Below the pieces are notes generated by a model, which saw only the letters and a list, made by a program, of their open reading frames with translations, did no database searches and was not told the origin of the DNA. A program made the position numbers and the translations under genes. 64,000 nucleotides of DNA from Sisyra terminalis (Eukaryota > Arthropoda > Insecta > Neuroptera > Sisyridae), in the NCBI GenBank assembly GCA_958496175.1, contig OY292276.1, forward strand, positions 62,509,080 to 62,573,079, in the 5' to 3' direction. Positions 9,955-22,494 of the stretch are shown here, piece by piece (position 1 is the stretch's first letter; every line of letters starts with the position of its first letter).

Positions 9955-12900
9955 ATGAATATTTCATTGCAAACACGTCGCAAATATGGCATACCAAGGT
10001 AATTTCGGAAATAAGGACAGTAGAAGTACTAAATTTTGAATAAAATAGAATTTAAAAACTATCACAACTATCGATTGGGGATCTCAATTCAATTATTGCA
10101 ATTTGCACTGGACATTGTACTAATTTGTTTTAGTAAAAATAAATTTCAAAATATCAAAGCTTCTAAAACTAAAATACAACTAAAAATTTAAATTATTGTT
10201 TTAATGGAAAGATCTATTATTCCAAAAATGATGTTTGAAACAAATCTATTTACCGTTTACAACTTTATTTAAGAGTTCAAAAGCAATAGTAGGCGTAACA
10301 TAAACATAAGGGTTAGTCCAAATAAAGTGGTTCAAAAATAAATGAAATGGTTGCTCGACCATTTAAAAAAAATATATTTTGTGTGCTATCACCCCAACAT
10401 GTTGGTAGTTCAAACTCATCATTATTTTAATTTTATTGTTTTTAGTTTTCCAATGGTGGCCATATTAGTTTTACTAGGGGCAGACATTTTTGCGCTTTTA
10501 AGGGTTTGCGGAAACTTGATTATCTCAGGCCCTATTTGTCCTATCAAAACGAAACTAAAAGCAGTGGGTTCATGAAAATATAAGCTATAAGGTTGTAATT
10601 ATACATTTTCACCTAAATTTAATTCTAAGGGGTGAAATTTCAGTCTAAACTTATAGGCTCTCATTTGTAAAAAGTCCAATTTTCACGAAAAGATTGTGAA
10701 GGACGGGAAAGAGTCTACACGTTAAAACTTTTTTTACTAACAACTAGGTACTAGTTGTATTCAAAAACAAAATTTGATGTCTGAGACTTTAAGCCTTTTT
10801 AAAATAAAAAATAACAAAATTTGAAAATTTTTAAAATTTGCAATTTTCTGAGCTCCATATCTCCGGTGGGGGACCAGATAAAAATCTGAAATATCACCCC
10901 ATTGTAGTACTGTAGGATAGTATTATCCACCTAAAATTTGGAGTTTGAGATTTGACTAGGAGCAGAGGTATTGCAAGCACAAAATGTAAAAAAACTGCAT
11001 ACTTCAGTGGGTGACTATAATGTATTTGACCATTTAATATGTGACATATACTTGGCAAAAAGGGCATTTTACACAAAACAACTACTATACTCTGGGATAA
11101 CTGTTATTCATATCTTACATTTAAAACTTATACTTCTTTCTGAAAGCTAATAATTTATGTACGTACTCAAATTATTAGCTTTATTGCCATTACATACAAT
11201 TATTACCATTATTAGCTTTCAGAAAGAAATATATGTTTGAAATTTAAGATATGAATAACAATTAGCCCAGAGTATAGTAGTTGTTTTGTGTAAAATGCCC
11301 TTTTTGCCAAGTATATGTCTCATATGAAATGGTTAAATACATTATAGTCACCCACTGAAGTATGCAGTATTTTGACATTTTGTGCTTGCAATACCTCTGC
11401 TTCTAGTCAAATTTCAAAGTCCAAATTTTAGGTGCATAATACTATCACACAGTACTATAATGGGGTGATATTTCAGATTTTTAGCTGGTCCCCCACCAGA
11501 GATATTGAGCTCAGAAAATTGCAAATTTTGAACATTTCCAAATTTTGTTATTTTTTATTTAATAAAAAGACTTAAAGACTCAGACTTCAAATTTTATTTT
11601 TCAATACAACTAGTACCTAATTGTTTGTAAAAAAAGTTTTAACGTGTAGACTCTTTCCCTTCCTTCACAATCTTTCCGTGAAAATTGGAGTTTTTACAAA
11701 TGAGAGCTAAAAATTTTGGCTGAAATTTCACCCCTTAGAATTACATTTAGGGTGAAAACGTCTTATTACAACCTGTTAGTTTATATTTTCATGAACCCAC
11801 TGCTTTTAGTTTCATTTTGATAGGACAAATAGGGCCTGAGATAATCAAGTTTCCGCAAACCCTTAAAAGTGCAAAAATGTCTGCGCCTAGTAAAACTAAT
11901 ATGGCCATCACTGGAAAACTAAAAACAATAAAATTAAAATAATGATGAATTTGAACTACCAACATGTTGGGGTGATAGCAAAAAAAAAATCAAGCGACCA
12001 GTGCTGGGCCGACTGAAGTGGACTGACCCATAAACCCATCTATAACTGGATTTGATCGCATTAATGCCATCCCTATTAATGTAAACCTTTGTCAACATGT
12101 TTGCGATCATATTTTCTCTACTCAAAGATAATCTTCCTGTAAGATACAAGAGTTCAAATAAAAAAAATGGAAATGGACATTGGTGTACTATTAGTTTGTT
12201 TCCCTATTGATTTTCGGCAGTAAACTTATAAAAAAATTGTAATATTTTTTGTGTGCTACATTCTAAAAGTGCTTAAAATAAATTATCAAAAAGCATTGAA
12301 ATTCATTGAATTCCTCCAACATAATTTTTTATCCACTTTTTCAAATACTTTGAAATTGTTGTATGCACTAGTGCACTACTTTCCATAAAATCTAAATCAT
12401 TTTAAGAATGTTAAAAATTTCCTTATCACTTTGCCTGTTTATCGTACTAAAAGCAAATAAATATATTCTCTATTGATATTCTAAAAGAAGTTTTTTTTAA
12501 CTAAATCAAACATTTTAATGCCTCATTAAAGGAATTGACTTGCAAATTTCCTAATTAATTTTACCAATTATGCATTGAATTTTTGTTGCAGATCGAGGGA
12601 ATTGCTTGGTTTGGTGGCTGTTGCAACAGTACTGCTCATTATTATCTACATGAGGAACATCAATGTGCAACTGACCGAAATTCAAGACAAATGGGATATG
12701 TGTTTTGGTCAATTATTAATGTTAGATGGATTATCAGTAGGTTTGTATCTAAATCATCCATTGAACTCACCAAATTGTCCCAAACACACGTAAAATAGTA
12801 GACCCCCGAAACTCTATTGATCCAAGTGGTTATAGACATCTATTTGATTGGAGTTTTTCGTTTCTAAAAACAAAACAAAATATTAAAAATAAGAACAATG

Positions 12901-14090
12901 TTATTTTACTTTTGCTAGTACTCACACCTGTTTATACTATCGCTATTTATTTCAGGAGAAGACAGTAAGATATCACCCATCAATCATTCCGGTTTTTTCA
13001 ACAACTATGACCCCTTGATTGTTTTGGATGAGGTACATATTCAATTTGTTTGATCTTAAACAAAAAAAAAACATTATTTATTTATTGTTACAGAAGCGTA
13101 TTGTTTTAAATAATACCCGAAACGCCAATCCAGATAGTCTTGTGTTCAACCGGGTACCAAAAGTTGGATCCGAAACTTTCATGACACTGCTACATTTACT
13201 AAGTATCCCCAATGGATTTAATTTTAGTTATTACAGACCTGCAGCTGGTGAAACGGTTCGCTTGAATACACTTGGCCAAATGGAATTGATAATTTTGGTG
13301 TCAGATATACCAAAACCTTCGGTTTATGTCAAGCACGTGGCGTATACAAATTTTACACTGTTCGTATATTATACTAAAGGAGTATATTTCTATTATTTTA
13401 GAACCTTTTTTTTTGTGTAGACATGGACTTCCCGAGCCCATTTACTTTAATATGGTGCGTGATCCAATTGAACGAGTGATATCGTGGTTTTATTATACAA
13501 GGCGTGAAGCATTTTGGGACAACAGACTTAAAAAGTTTCCGGCTGAGAAAAAACCAGATGCGAATTGGTTTAAAAAAGACTTTGAAACTTGCGTTCTGGA
13601 AGGAGAGGCCGAGTGTACGTTTGTTCCAGGAGTAATAAAGGATGGCACGGGCGATCATCGACGCCAAACTTTGTTCTTTTGTGGTCACGACGACTTATGT
13701 ATGCCCTTTAATTCCGCAGAAGCATTGGAACGTGCCAAATATGTCGTTGATAAGACTTATGCAGTCGTTGGTATTCTTGAGGATTTGAACACCACATTAA
13801 CGGTTTTGGAACACTATATTCCAAAATATTTCAAAGGCATCACCAACATCTATTGGGGTAAATAAATTGAATACAATTAGTTGATTTTCTATATGAAATT
13901 TTGATTTTTTTTTTTTTTGGTAGACGACCCGAAAAAGTTCAGAGAAATTAACAAAAGTACCATTAGAAAACCAGTGAGTGAAGAAACGAAAAATCTTTTG
14001 CGGAAAAATTTCACAAATGAAATTGAATTTTATCATTATTGTCGACAGCGATTGAACGCTCAATATTCAGCGTTGAAATTAAAGAATTAA
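9955..14090 (+). CDS. pip: Gene B: pipe-like hexuronic acid 2-O-sulfotransferase (379 aa, six exons)
   Basis: Exons are 9955-9998, 12592-12740, 12956-13032, 13094-13359, 13421-13857 and 13924-14090; the total of 1140 nt is in frame. The N-terminus is MNISLQTRRKYGIPR, the signal-anchor lies in exon 2 (ELLGLVAVATVLLIIIYM), the PAPS loop is FNRVPKVGS (K113), the catalytic His171 lies in KHVAYTNF, and the 3'-phosphate motif is VRDPIERVIS (R192, S200). Exon 3 encodes a stem segment (EDSKISPINHSGFFNN...) twice the length of gene A's. It is very close to gene C throughout and differs from A mainly in the segment just after the 3'-phosphate motif. Intron 1 (2.6 kb) contains the long palindrome at 10310-12029. 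Exon 4 begins at a tandem CAGAAG acceptor. Intron 4 has the same weak CT|GTTCGT donor and is 61 nt. Confidence 0.9.
10310..12029. mobile_element. Long palindromic foldback element in gene B intron 1
   Basis: Ends are GGGTTAGTCCA and TGGACTGACCC. Two inverted arms of about 800 bp meet near 11190; for example CACCCCAACATGTTGGTAG near 10390 returns reversed near 11970. The distal ends differ in sequence between left and right. A second copy in the opposite orientation lies at 60011-61696. No coding capacity was found. Confidence 0.9.
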
Positions 14091-16151
14091 AGTATATGAC
14101 ACTAAATTATTAGCGTAGTTGATATAGTCAACCCGGCGTACATGTATGCATATGTGTAACCGTACCTATCGACAGAGTACTGTGAATTTTAGTTATAATG
14201 ACTAATAAGAAATTAATAACATTTAGTTGCTATAAACAAGTTAAAATAAATGCAAATAAGACGATTTTTAATTATTTGTAACCCCTTTTTAATAAAAAAT
14301 AATATTTTGACTGATTCCCTACACCTCGATTAGCCCTAATTTTTCCTCAATTTCTACTAACAATTAAAACCGATGCAAATTAATTGCGCTCATTTAAATA
14401 ATATTAAAACTAATCATCCAAAACCAAAGATGGAACTTAATAAAGTTCAAAGACTTCTTTATATTTGTATAATGGCAGTTATGAGAAGTATGAGAAGCTC
14501 TTCTGGAAACTACTGCTTTGTAGAAACAATTTAAGCCTTCCTTTCCTGGAGTTTGTAATTCAATGGGAGGTAAAGAAGAGTGCATATAAGTTGCAAATTT
14601 ATGCAATGTAGAAGCATAACGAGAATAGCTCTACTGCCATCGAAAAAAGGTCAGCAGTCCAAGTCTTAATATGTTGATTGAGCAAATAATTACTATACTT
14701 TCCTTTGATAAGTCCTATTCAGTTACAAATGACGATTCACATAGAAAATTAGAAGATTACCAGAGGTAATTAGTGCTGCCACATGGTCAGGTATAGTTCC
14801 ATAGTTTAATGCTGGTTTTGGCGCTGGCATATTCAGAAAAGTCCAGAAAAATACTTTCAGAACCTTTGGGAATAAGAATCTTAGTCCGGTTGTATTTAAA
14901 GTGTTAATGAAGTAATGATGAAGACATTTAACGGAGGATAGTTTAAACTTTCACTGGCAATTTCAAAAGGAATAAGATTCACAAAATTTACTGTAAAATT
15001 TTAAAAAGAAAACAAGAGATTTCCCTATAAAAAATAGACAATTAATTGTCCTGAATTAAATAAGTTGGTAACGTAAAGTATTCTTCCAAAAAGTGATGTT
15101 GATGATCAAAAAACTTAAGGTTTTAATATTTTTCTTAATATTATGGAGTTTCATCCAATACGAGACTGTAACCCAATCTAAAAGTCAACTAAATTCACAA
15201 AGAACTTTCATAAATACCACGCGGAAATATTTATTGATTTAGCCTAAGACCATAAGGGCATAATGAGGAATAAACAAGCATGTCTTCTTGGCAATTGAAT
15301 TAAAGGGCGGCGTTACCATTTGTGGATGCAGAAATTGTACGTTTAGCGTTACAAAATTGGCAAAACGAAAAAGCATTAGTGGCTTTATACCAAACATTGC
15401 AAAAGGTAAAAATGTAACGAAGGAATATAATAAGAAGTCCTTTTTAAAATCTAACGAATCGAATATGAAATTCTAATTTAAATATTTTTTTTTCATTTCA
15501 TGAAATTTCAAGTCAAAACGATGCTAAAGAAGTTTTCGTTTAAAGAAAAAATATGATAATATGTGGAAGTTAAACATAGGGTCGTTGAGTATACCTTTTG
15601 GTAAATTTAGATATTCAATTACTAAATATTAAAACTTATATATTTAATTTTATTTTTGGATAAATCAAAGAAAATATAAAATAGATCAGGGATTATATCG
15701 ATTCAATCTCTATTACCAAAGACCCAATTTGAAATTTTAGGGAATCTTATTAAAAAATCGTTAAATTTTCCGGACATTTAGCATATAATTTTAACTTTGA
15801 AAATCCTATAACTGCCGAAAGCCTATTTTTCTTTCAAACACCTTCGCATGGAATGCCTCACCTAGTTGTAAGTCTTTCAATAGATTAGAAAGAAACAATT
15901 TTGTTAAAATGTATAAACAATGCGAAATATGACAATGCGAATATTATTGTTATCAATTAAGCCACTGGAAAACAAAAATTTAATGTTTCAGCATTGGATT
16001 ATTTCATTTTATTCGTACTTTTAACAATTTTAAGTTTTTTTTACTTTTATTTTTTGCCTTAATAGAACATTTCAAATCAATCAAATGCCATTAAACCTAT
16101 CGAATTCAAAGTTCAAAGAAATATAGTGGTGCAGTGCATTTTCTTTGCAAA
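14091..16151 (+). repeat. B-C intergenic spacer, copy 2 of the duplicated unit
   Basis: This is the near-identical partner of 7883-9954, including the 3'UTR, the open stretch at 15288-15476 and the sequence just upstream of the next exon 1. It points to a recent tandem duplication. Confidence 0.75.
14245..14250 (+). terminator. Poly(A) signal, gene B
   Basis: AATAAA lies 155 nt past the gene B stop, at the same relative place as in gene A. Confidence 0.5.
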
Positions 16152-19100
16152 ATGGATATTGCAGTGAAAACAGGCCGCAAATGTGCCATACCAAGGTAAT
16201 TTTTGAAATAAGGGCAATATATCAATCATTTTGCGCTAAAACTTATTAAGCATATAAGTAGTCTAGGATCCCACTGCAGAAAAGTGTAGTGATCGATTTT
16301 ATGCTAAAAACCTAATTTTTACGCATATTTACCATCAGGAGAATAAGTATCTACTAGGTTGCCTATCAAAATTTGGCCGATAGTATTTTTAATTAAATTA
16401 TTTTAACTGATTTGTTCGTAAAAATTCAATTGATTTGTTTTTAAAATAAAATATCGTCCACTTTACGGCCATATATATAAAGACTTTAAAAAGTCAGGGT
16501 TGCCGTTGCGCACTTGACCGCACCTCTTCGCAGCCAGGTGTAAACTGGTATGATTTTGGGCCCTTTTTACGTTCATAACGTGCATCTATGATTTATATAT
16601 CAAATTAAAGCTAATTTTTTTCTCATTATTATGATATACGGTTGCTTAATTAAATCTGGCCGCAACTAAGGGTTGTTGGCTGCTAAAGATGGTAAATATT
16701 AAAAATTGAGTGAAAGAGAGCTAGCCAGATTTAACCAGTCAGACGAGGACAGCTGTACGACGTTTTAAAGCCATTGCGCATGCGTCGGATGCTAGTCTTT
16801 TCAACCACTCAAGTACTTCCGGAGTATTTTTTGAACAAAATTTTATCAATATTGATTTTGCTACTTCTCCAAATTTTTGTGGCAAAGTAGACCCAATTTG
16901 ATATAAATAATAGAAACCATCAATGATTTCCATGTCGACTTGTCCGTGATTAGCTGGTGCAATCTTTGCTGTCAAATGTTTACTTAGAGTTGACTTGTCC
17001 ATCTTCATAATGTCGTCTGAGTAGTGGAATAGTGCAGAAGGTAGAGGTGCTAGAGGGAATGACAGACAACGTATCCAATATCAACTTTTTGACTAATAGC
17101 AATCTGAAGCGAAGTTATTTATTTTCTTGCAGCCAGCAACCCTTATTTGCGGCCAGATTTAATTAGGCAACCGTATATCATAATAATGAGAAAAAAATTA
17201 GCTTTAATTTGATATATAAATCATAGATGCATGTTATGAACGTAAAAAGGGCCCAAAGTCATACCTGTTTACACCTGACTGCGAAGAGGTGTGGTCAAGT
17301 GCGCACCGGCAACCCTGACTTTTTAAAGTCTTTATATATATGGCCGTAAAGTGGACGATATTTTATTTTAAAAACAAATCAATTGAATTTTTACGAACAA
17401 ATCAGTTAAAATAATTTAATTAAAAATACTAGCGGCCAAATTTTGATAGGCAACCTAGTAGCTACTTATTCTCCTGATGATAAATATGCGTAAAAAATAG
17501 GTTTTTAGCATAAAATCGATTGCTACACTTTTCTGCAGTGGGATCCTAGACTAAAGTACTTAATTTTGAATAATGAAAAACGTGAATATTATAACAATCA
17601 GTTATTGATTAGGGATTTCTTTTCCCATATATTGTGGTAATTTTATTCAGTTAAAATTGAATCCAAAAAATCATAGCAATTAAAATTCGAATACACCTAA
17701 AAATTTAAATTTTAGTTTCAATTGAGAATGGTCATTGATCCAAGAAAGAGTTTTCCTCGATTTTCCAGTGATTAGAATATATTTGATATATCTTATTTTC
17801 AAGTCAATATAAATAACCGTAAAAACGTAACATTATTCTAAACGTAGATTTTTTTTAAATCTAATGAAAATAAATCAAATTTTTCAATAACTCATTAAAA
17901 GATTTCCCTGTTAGAAAAAGACATTCTGAACAAGTTACATTTAAAATGACTTTAATAACTTTAAAATTGTTTTCAATAGGTTTTTTTGAACAATGAAAAT
18001 GCATTTTTTTAACAGGGTTGTTAAAATTTTTGTTGCAGATTGAAGGAATTGCTTGGCTTGGTGCTTATTGCAACAGTATTGTTTATTGTTATCCATTTGA
18101 GGAACATAAACGTGGAACTGACCGAAATTCAAGACAAATGGAATATGTGCTATGATCAATTATTATTGATAAATGAATTAACAATAGGTTTGTACCTAAA
18201 ACATGCATTGAACTCACCAAATTGTCCACACAAACGTAAAATCGTAAATCCCCAGAACTCAATTGGGTATTCTAGCAGCCAAGGAAAACATTTATATTAG
18301 AACTTTTCGTTTCTAAAAACAAAAAGAAATATTAAAAATGAGATCATTCTTATTTTACTTTTGCTAGTATTCACACCTTCTTACACTATCGCTATTTATT
18401 TCAGAAGAGGACAGTAAGATATCGCCCATCAATCATTCCGGTTTTTTCAACAACTATGACCCCTTGATTGTTTTGGATGAGGTACATATTCAATTTGTTT
18501 GATCTTATACAGAAAAAATCATTATTAATTTATTGTTGCAAAAGCGTATTGTTTTAAATAATACCCGAAACGCCAATCCAGATAGTCTTGTGTTCAATCG
18601 GGTACCAAAAGTTGGATCCCAAACTTTCATGACACTGCTACGTTTACTAAGTATCCCTAATGGATTTAATTTTAGTTTTGACAAGCCTAGGGCTTCTGAA
18701 ACGGTTCGTTTAAACACACTTGGTCAAATGGAGTTGATAATTTTGGTGTCAGATATACCAAAACCTTCGGTTTATGTCAAGCACGTGGCGTACACAAATT
18801 ATACACTGTTCGTATATTATACTAAAGGAGTATATTTATATTATTTTAGAACCTCTTTTTTTGTGTAGACATGGACTTCCCGAGCCCATCTATTTTAATA
18901 TGGTGCGTGATCCAATTGAACGAGTGATATCGTGGTTTTATTATATAAGACGTGAAGCATTTTGGGACAACAGACTTAAAAAGTATCCGGATGAGAAAAA
19001 ACCAGATGCGAATTGGTTTAATAAAGACTTTGAAACTTGCGTTCTGGAAGGAGAGGCCGAGTGTACGTTTGTTCCAGGAGTAAAAGAGGATGGCACGGGT

Positions 19101-19538
19101 GATCATCGACGCCAAACTTTGTTCTTTTGTGGTCACGACGACATATGTATGCCCTTTAATTCCGCAGAAGCATTGGAACGTGCCAAATATGTCGTCGACA
19201 AGACTTACGCAGTCGTTGGTATTCTTGAGGATTTGAACACCACATTGACGGTTCTCGAACACTATATTCCCAAATTTTTCAAAGGCATCACCAACATCTA
19301 TTGGGGTAAATAAATTGAATACAATTAGTTGATTTTCTATATGAAATTTTGATTTATTTTTTTTTTGGTAGACGACCCGAAAAAGTTCAGAGAAATTAAC
19401 AAAAGTACCATTAAAAAACCAGTGAGTGAAAAAACGAAAAATCAATTGCGAAAAAATTTCACAAGAGAAATTGAATTTTATCACTTTTGTCGGCAACGAT
19501 TGAACGCCCAATATTCAGCGTTGAAATTAAAGAATTAA
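16152..19538 (+). CDS. pip: Gene C: pipe-like hexuronic acid 2-O-sulfotransferase (378 aa, six exons)
   Basis: Exons are 16152-16195, 18039-18187, 18405-18481, 18545-18807, 18869-19305 and 19372-19538; the total of 1137 nt is in frame. The N-terminus MDIAVKTGRKCAIPR has lost one of the paired arginines seen in A, B and D. The signal-anchor is ELLGLVLIATVLFIVIHL. Motifs are the PAPS loop with K112, catalytic His170 in KHVAYTNY, and VRDPIERVIS (R191, S199). The exon 4 acceptor differs from B: the first AG of the tandem CAGAAG site is now CAA, so the AAG three bases later must be used and one lysine is lost. Intron 1 carries the palindrome at 16259-17553, and a small element (17906-18017) ends 21 bp before exon 2. 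It is most similar to gene B. Confidence 0.9.
16259..17553. mobile_element. Foldback element with captured coding fragment (family F2)
   Basis: Inverted ends are TAGTCTAGGATCCCACTGCA at left and its complement at right, with arms of about 450 bp. AAG directly flanks both ends, a possible 3-bp target duplication. The centre contains a minus-strand ORF (16739-17008) beginning MKMDKSTLSKHLTAKIAP. A related copy with the fragment in both orientations lies at 37145-38832. Confidence 0.85.
16739..17008 (-). pseudogene. Coding fragment inside foldback element F2
   Basis: This is an 89-codon open frame with MDKSTLSKHLTAKIAP... and LYQIGSTLPQKFGEVAKS. It matches the plus-strand ORF at 38138-38434 (about 98 codons, missing part of the middle) and an inverted broken copy near 37560-37790. 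I cannot name the source protein with confidence. It looks like a piece of a larger ORF carried by the element rather than a free gene. Confidence 0.6.
17906..18017. mobile_element. Small MITE with CCCTGTTA ends next to gene C exon 2
   Basis: The left end is CCCTGTTAGAAAAAG and the right end is TTTTTTTAACAGGG, about 112 bp in total. The polypyrimidine tract and acceptor of gene C exon 2 start immediately after it. Confidence 0.6.
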
Positions 19539-19680
19539 AGACAATAAATCGTAAGTGTACTTGAGATAGGCAACCAGTCGTACATGCATGCATATATGTA
19601 GCAGTACCTACCGACAGAGTACAGGGAATAATGGTTATAATGACTAATAAGAAATTATAATAATTGCGTTGCTGTCAGTG

Positions 19681-19686
19681 AATAAA
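19681..19686 (+). terminator. Poly(A) signal, gene C
   Basis: AATAAA lies 143 nt past the gene C stop. Confidence 0.5.
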
Positions 19687-20933
19687 ATTAAATAGAAATA
19701 AGTTGATTTTCATTTATTTGGAACCCTTTTTTAATAACGAAAAAAAAGACATGTGGGGAGGTCACACGCAATAAATTGGAAACCTTCCAAAAGGTGAATT
19801 TCAAGATAATGAGTCGAACGTAAAATATAAGGATTAAGATATTTGCATATGTATTACTTGTGTGTGTATTTCAAAAGGAAACAATATCATAGTAGATGCC
19901 ACGCAGTGGCTAAAACAGTGGCTAAAACACGCAATTTTTAAAAAAATTTAAAATACTTTTCATTATTTTTATGGCTTTTGTCAGTATAAATTCCATACGT
20001 CAAGTACACAAAAACCAGTTTACTCGTTAGCGAGTAAAGAATGCAAAATATCCTACTTTCAACTGTTGATATGCAATAACATAGTAAAAGCTTGAAGTCC
20101 AAAATATGAACGAAAGAATGGCAGTTATAAATATGTCATTGAGGAAACCAGTTTTGAGATATTTATTATTTGTTGTCGATTAAAATTACATTAACACCTG
20201 ATACCTTTGAACCAATATTTTTCACACATTTTGGCCTTTAAGCTTCTAGTATGTTATGGCATACCACCCGTTGAGATCAGGTAAAATTCCTTTCAATTTC
20301 ACACCAACTTGAAATTCAATCCCTTTTGTTCACAATATTGACATCATTATGAGACAAAGGTTGATAAAATTGAACTTTAATATTTGTCTACCTGAATTCT
20401 ATCGTACAATTTAAGAACAGGTTTATCAATTTCGATTATATTTTGTCGTTAGATACATCTTAGTGTTTCGCCAAAAAGAAAATTATTAAGTCTGATTTAA
20501 ATAGTTTTACCAATATTTTATTCTGGTTTTACTTTTGGTTCCAATTAAATGACAACTTTATTAATTTGATAGAGGCTTTGTAATCAAGTTCAAATAATTT
20601 TTCTTCGGAAGACAAGGTTGCCTATTTACGTTTAATTATTAATAATAAAAGTAGCATTCAGAAGGTCGATTAAAATAAATTAATGGATACCCATTACTAA
20701 GATTTTAATTTAACATATTTCAAAATAATTTTAATTTAAAAATCAACATATTTTAAATCAGAGGTGGCCAACCCAGCAAATTTTCTCAAAACTTAATTAA
20801 AAAAATGTATATCTTGAAGGTGAGTTATAAAAGGTACAGCAAGGGATGCTGCAAGTTGCTAAGGATGGGGTTTTCAAAGTTCCAAGAGCATATTTTTACA
20901 TTCAAGTTATTTATTTACAGCCATTATATGGCT

Positions 20934-21176
20934 CGTTTATTTTGAAAGTGGTGTAAGTCCATTTCAAGGACGGACGGTCTATATGGTGATTCTTCTTCTT
21001 GTAACTAGAACAAAGTATATTAATTATTTAACTGCTAAGTTTTCAGAAATTACTGATTTTAACAAAAATGCCAATTATTCCCTCCTCCTTAGTATCTTAT
21101 GTTCCTATGGTAAAAAGTGATAATACTAAAGGAATTGTTCTTGAAATGGACTTAACTCACTTTCAAAATAAACGGT
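20934..21176. mobile_element. Small foldback MITE
   Basis: Arms of about 40 bp are inverted: TTTATTTTGAAAGTGGTGTA at left and ACTCACTTTCAAAATAAAC at right, with a spacer of about 170 bp. Confidence 0.65.
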
Positions 21177-21232
21177 GCATATATAGACTGACAGTATAAC
21201 GTCTGGCAGGTTCAATTAGTATATATATATAT

Positions 21233-22050
21233 TAGGGTGTTTTTTTTTCTGGGACTATTATTTTTTTTTTGCTCCCATGCCGAAATTTTGTGGGAAATAC
21301 TTCAAAAAAAATTCCCTGAAAGTTTGAGCTCTTAATATTAATATTAAGTATTCGCTCACAGCGTGTGAATATTTTCCATTTAAAATACACGTAAACTTTG
21401 ATATTTTTTTTTTAAATTTTTATAGCTCCACGACATTTTATGGTATTGCCTCGCTCAAAGTCGAGATTTTTTTAACAATTGTATGCTCTACAAAAGTGCC
21501 TATTGCGGCAAAATCGTAATTTACACGGGCGAGGTAGTACGGGTCACTAAACCCAAATTTTTCATAGATTTCTCGTTTTTCTCTCAGTAACTCATCAATT
21601 ACAAGACCTACAGAAAAAATGTAAATGTCAAATTTATAGGAAATTTAATTTCCTACAAAAAAGTTCCAGAAAACCAAATTGCTAAGCTCGATATTTCTCG
21701 AGATATTGAGCCTTGAATTTCTCTTACTATAAAATTTTAGGGGTTATTAAGTAAAATTTAAGAAAATATTGATTTTTTAGTCCTTATTAAAAATAGGCAC
21801 TTTTGTAGAGCATACAATTGTAAAAAAATTCCGACTTTGAGAAAGGCGATACCATAAAATTTGGCTGAGCTATAAAAATTTAAAAAAAAATCAAAGTTTA
21901 CGTATATTTTAAATGGAAAATGTTCACACGCTGTGAGCGAGTACTTAATACTAATATTAAGAGCTCAAACTTTCAGGGATTTTTTTTTGAAGTATTTCCC
22001 ACAATTTCGGCATGGGAGCAAAAAAATGATAGTCGCAAAAAAAAAACACC

Positions 22051-22053
<3 letters not shown>
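21233..22053. mobile_element. hAT-like foldback element (TAGGGTGTTTTTTTT ends)
   Basis: Inverted ends TAGGGTGT...ACACCCTA lie in a TA repeat. Flanking ATATATAT on both sides fits an 8-bp duplication but is low complexity. The two arms share the block near TTTGTAGAGCATACAATTGT and its inverse. Confidence 0.8.
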
Positions 22054-22094
<41 letters not shown>

Positions 22095-22196
22095 TTTTTC
22101 TTCTGTTTCCAACATAGAGGCTATTGCATTTTGATTAGTTCACTCCAAATTGTATCAACCTAGATGGTGCTGGCAGTTACTTCTAGTGCAGTTTTT

Positions 22197-22494
22197 GTTT
22201 ACTATAAAGTGCACCAGAGAAGAGAGACTTATATGAAAGTTCAATTGATATGGACGAAGTTTGGGTTACTTTAGTGGTAAATCTCAGAGCTTCGCTTAAT
22301 CGACCACTAGTTGGCGCTATAAAAAGTTAGCTTAAATCACCAAATGTAATTTTGTACAGCGACAACTAGCGGTCGGCTAACAGAAGTACTGAGAATTACC
22401 AAAATGTTAGCCCAAACTTTGTCTACATTTTTAAACACATAATTGAACTTCTATGTAAGTCCCTCTTCTCTACAGTACACTATACATTATAAAC
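22197..22494. mobile_element. Small foldback MITE (GTTTAC...GTAAAC-like ends)
   Basis: The left arm AGAGAAGAGAGACTTATATG mirrors the right arm CTATGTAAGTCCCTCTTCTC. The inner block CGACCACTAGTTGGCGCT mirrors AGCGACAACTAGCGGTCG. Confidence 0.65.

Larger units (their letters stand above)
19539..21232. other. Degraded third spacer unit and foldback debris downstream of gene C
   Basis: The first 200 bp or so match the 3' flanks of A and B. A worn fragment near 19770-19840 matches the end of the shared open stretch of the other spacers. A small foldback occupies about 20934-21176 (arms TTTATTTTGAAAGTGGTG and its partner). No gene was recognised. Confidence 0.55.

Noticed and set aside
16739..17008. 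Host gene on the minus strand in gene C intron 1
   Set aside because: The frame lies in the centre of a foldback element, and the same fragment recurs in another copy of that element.
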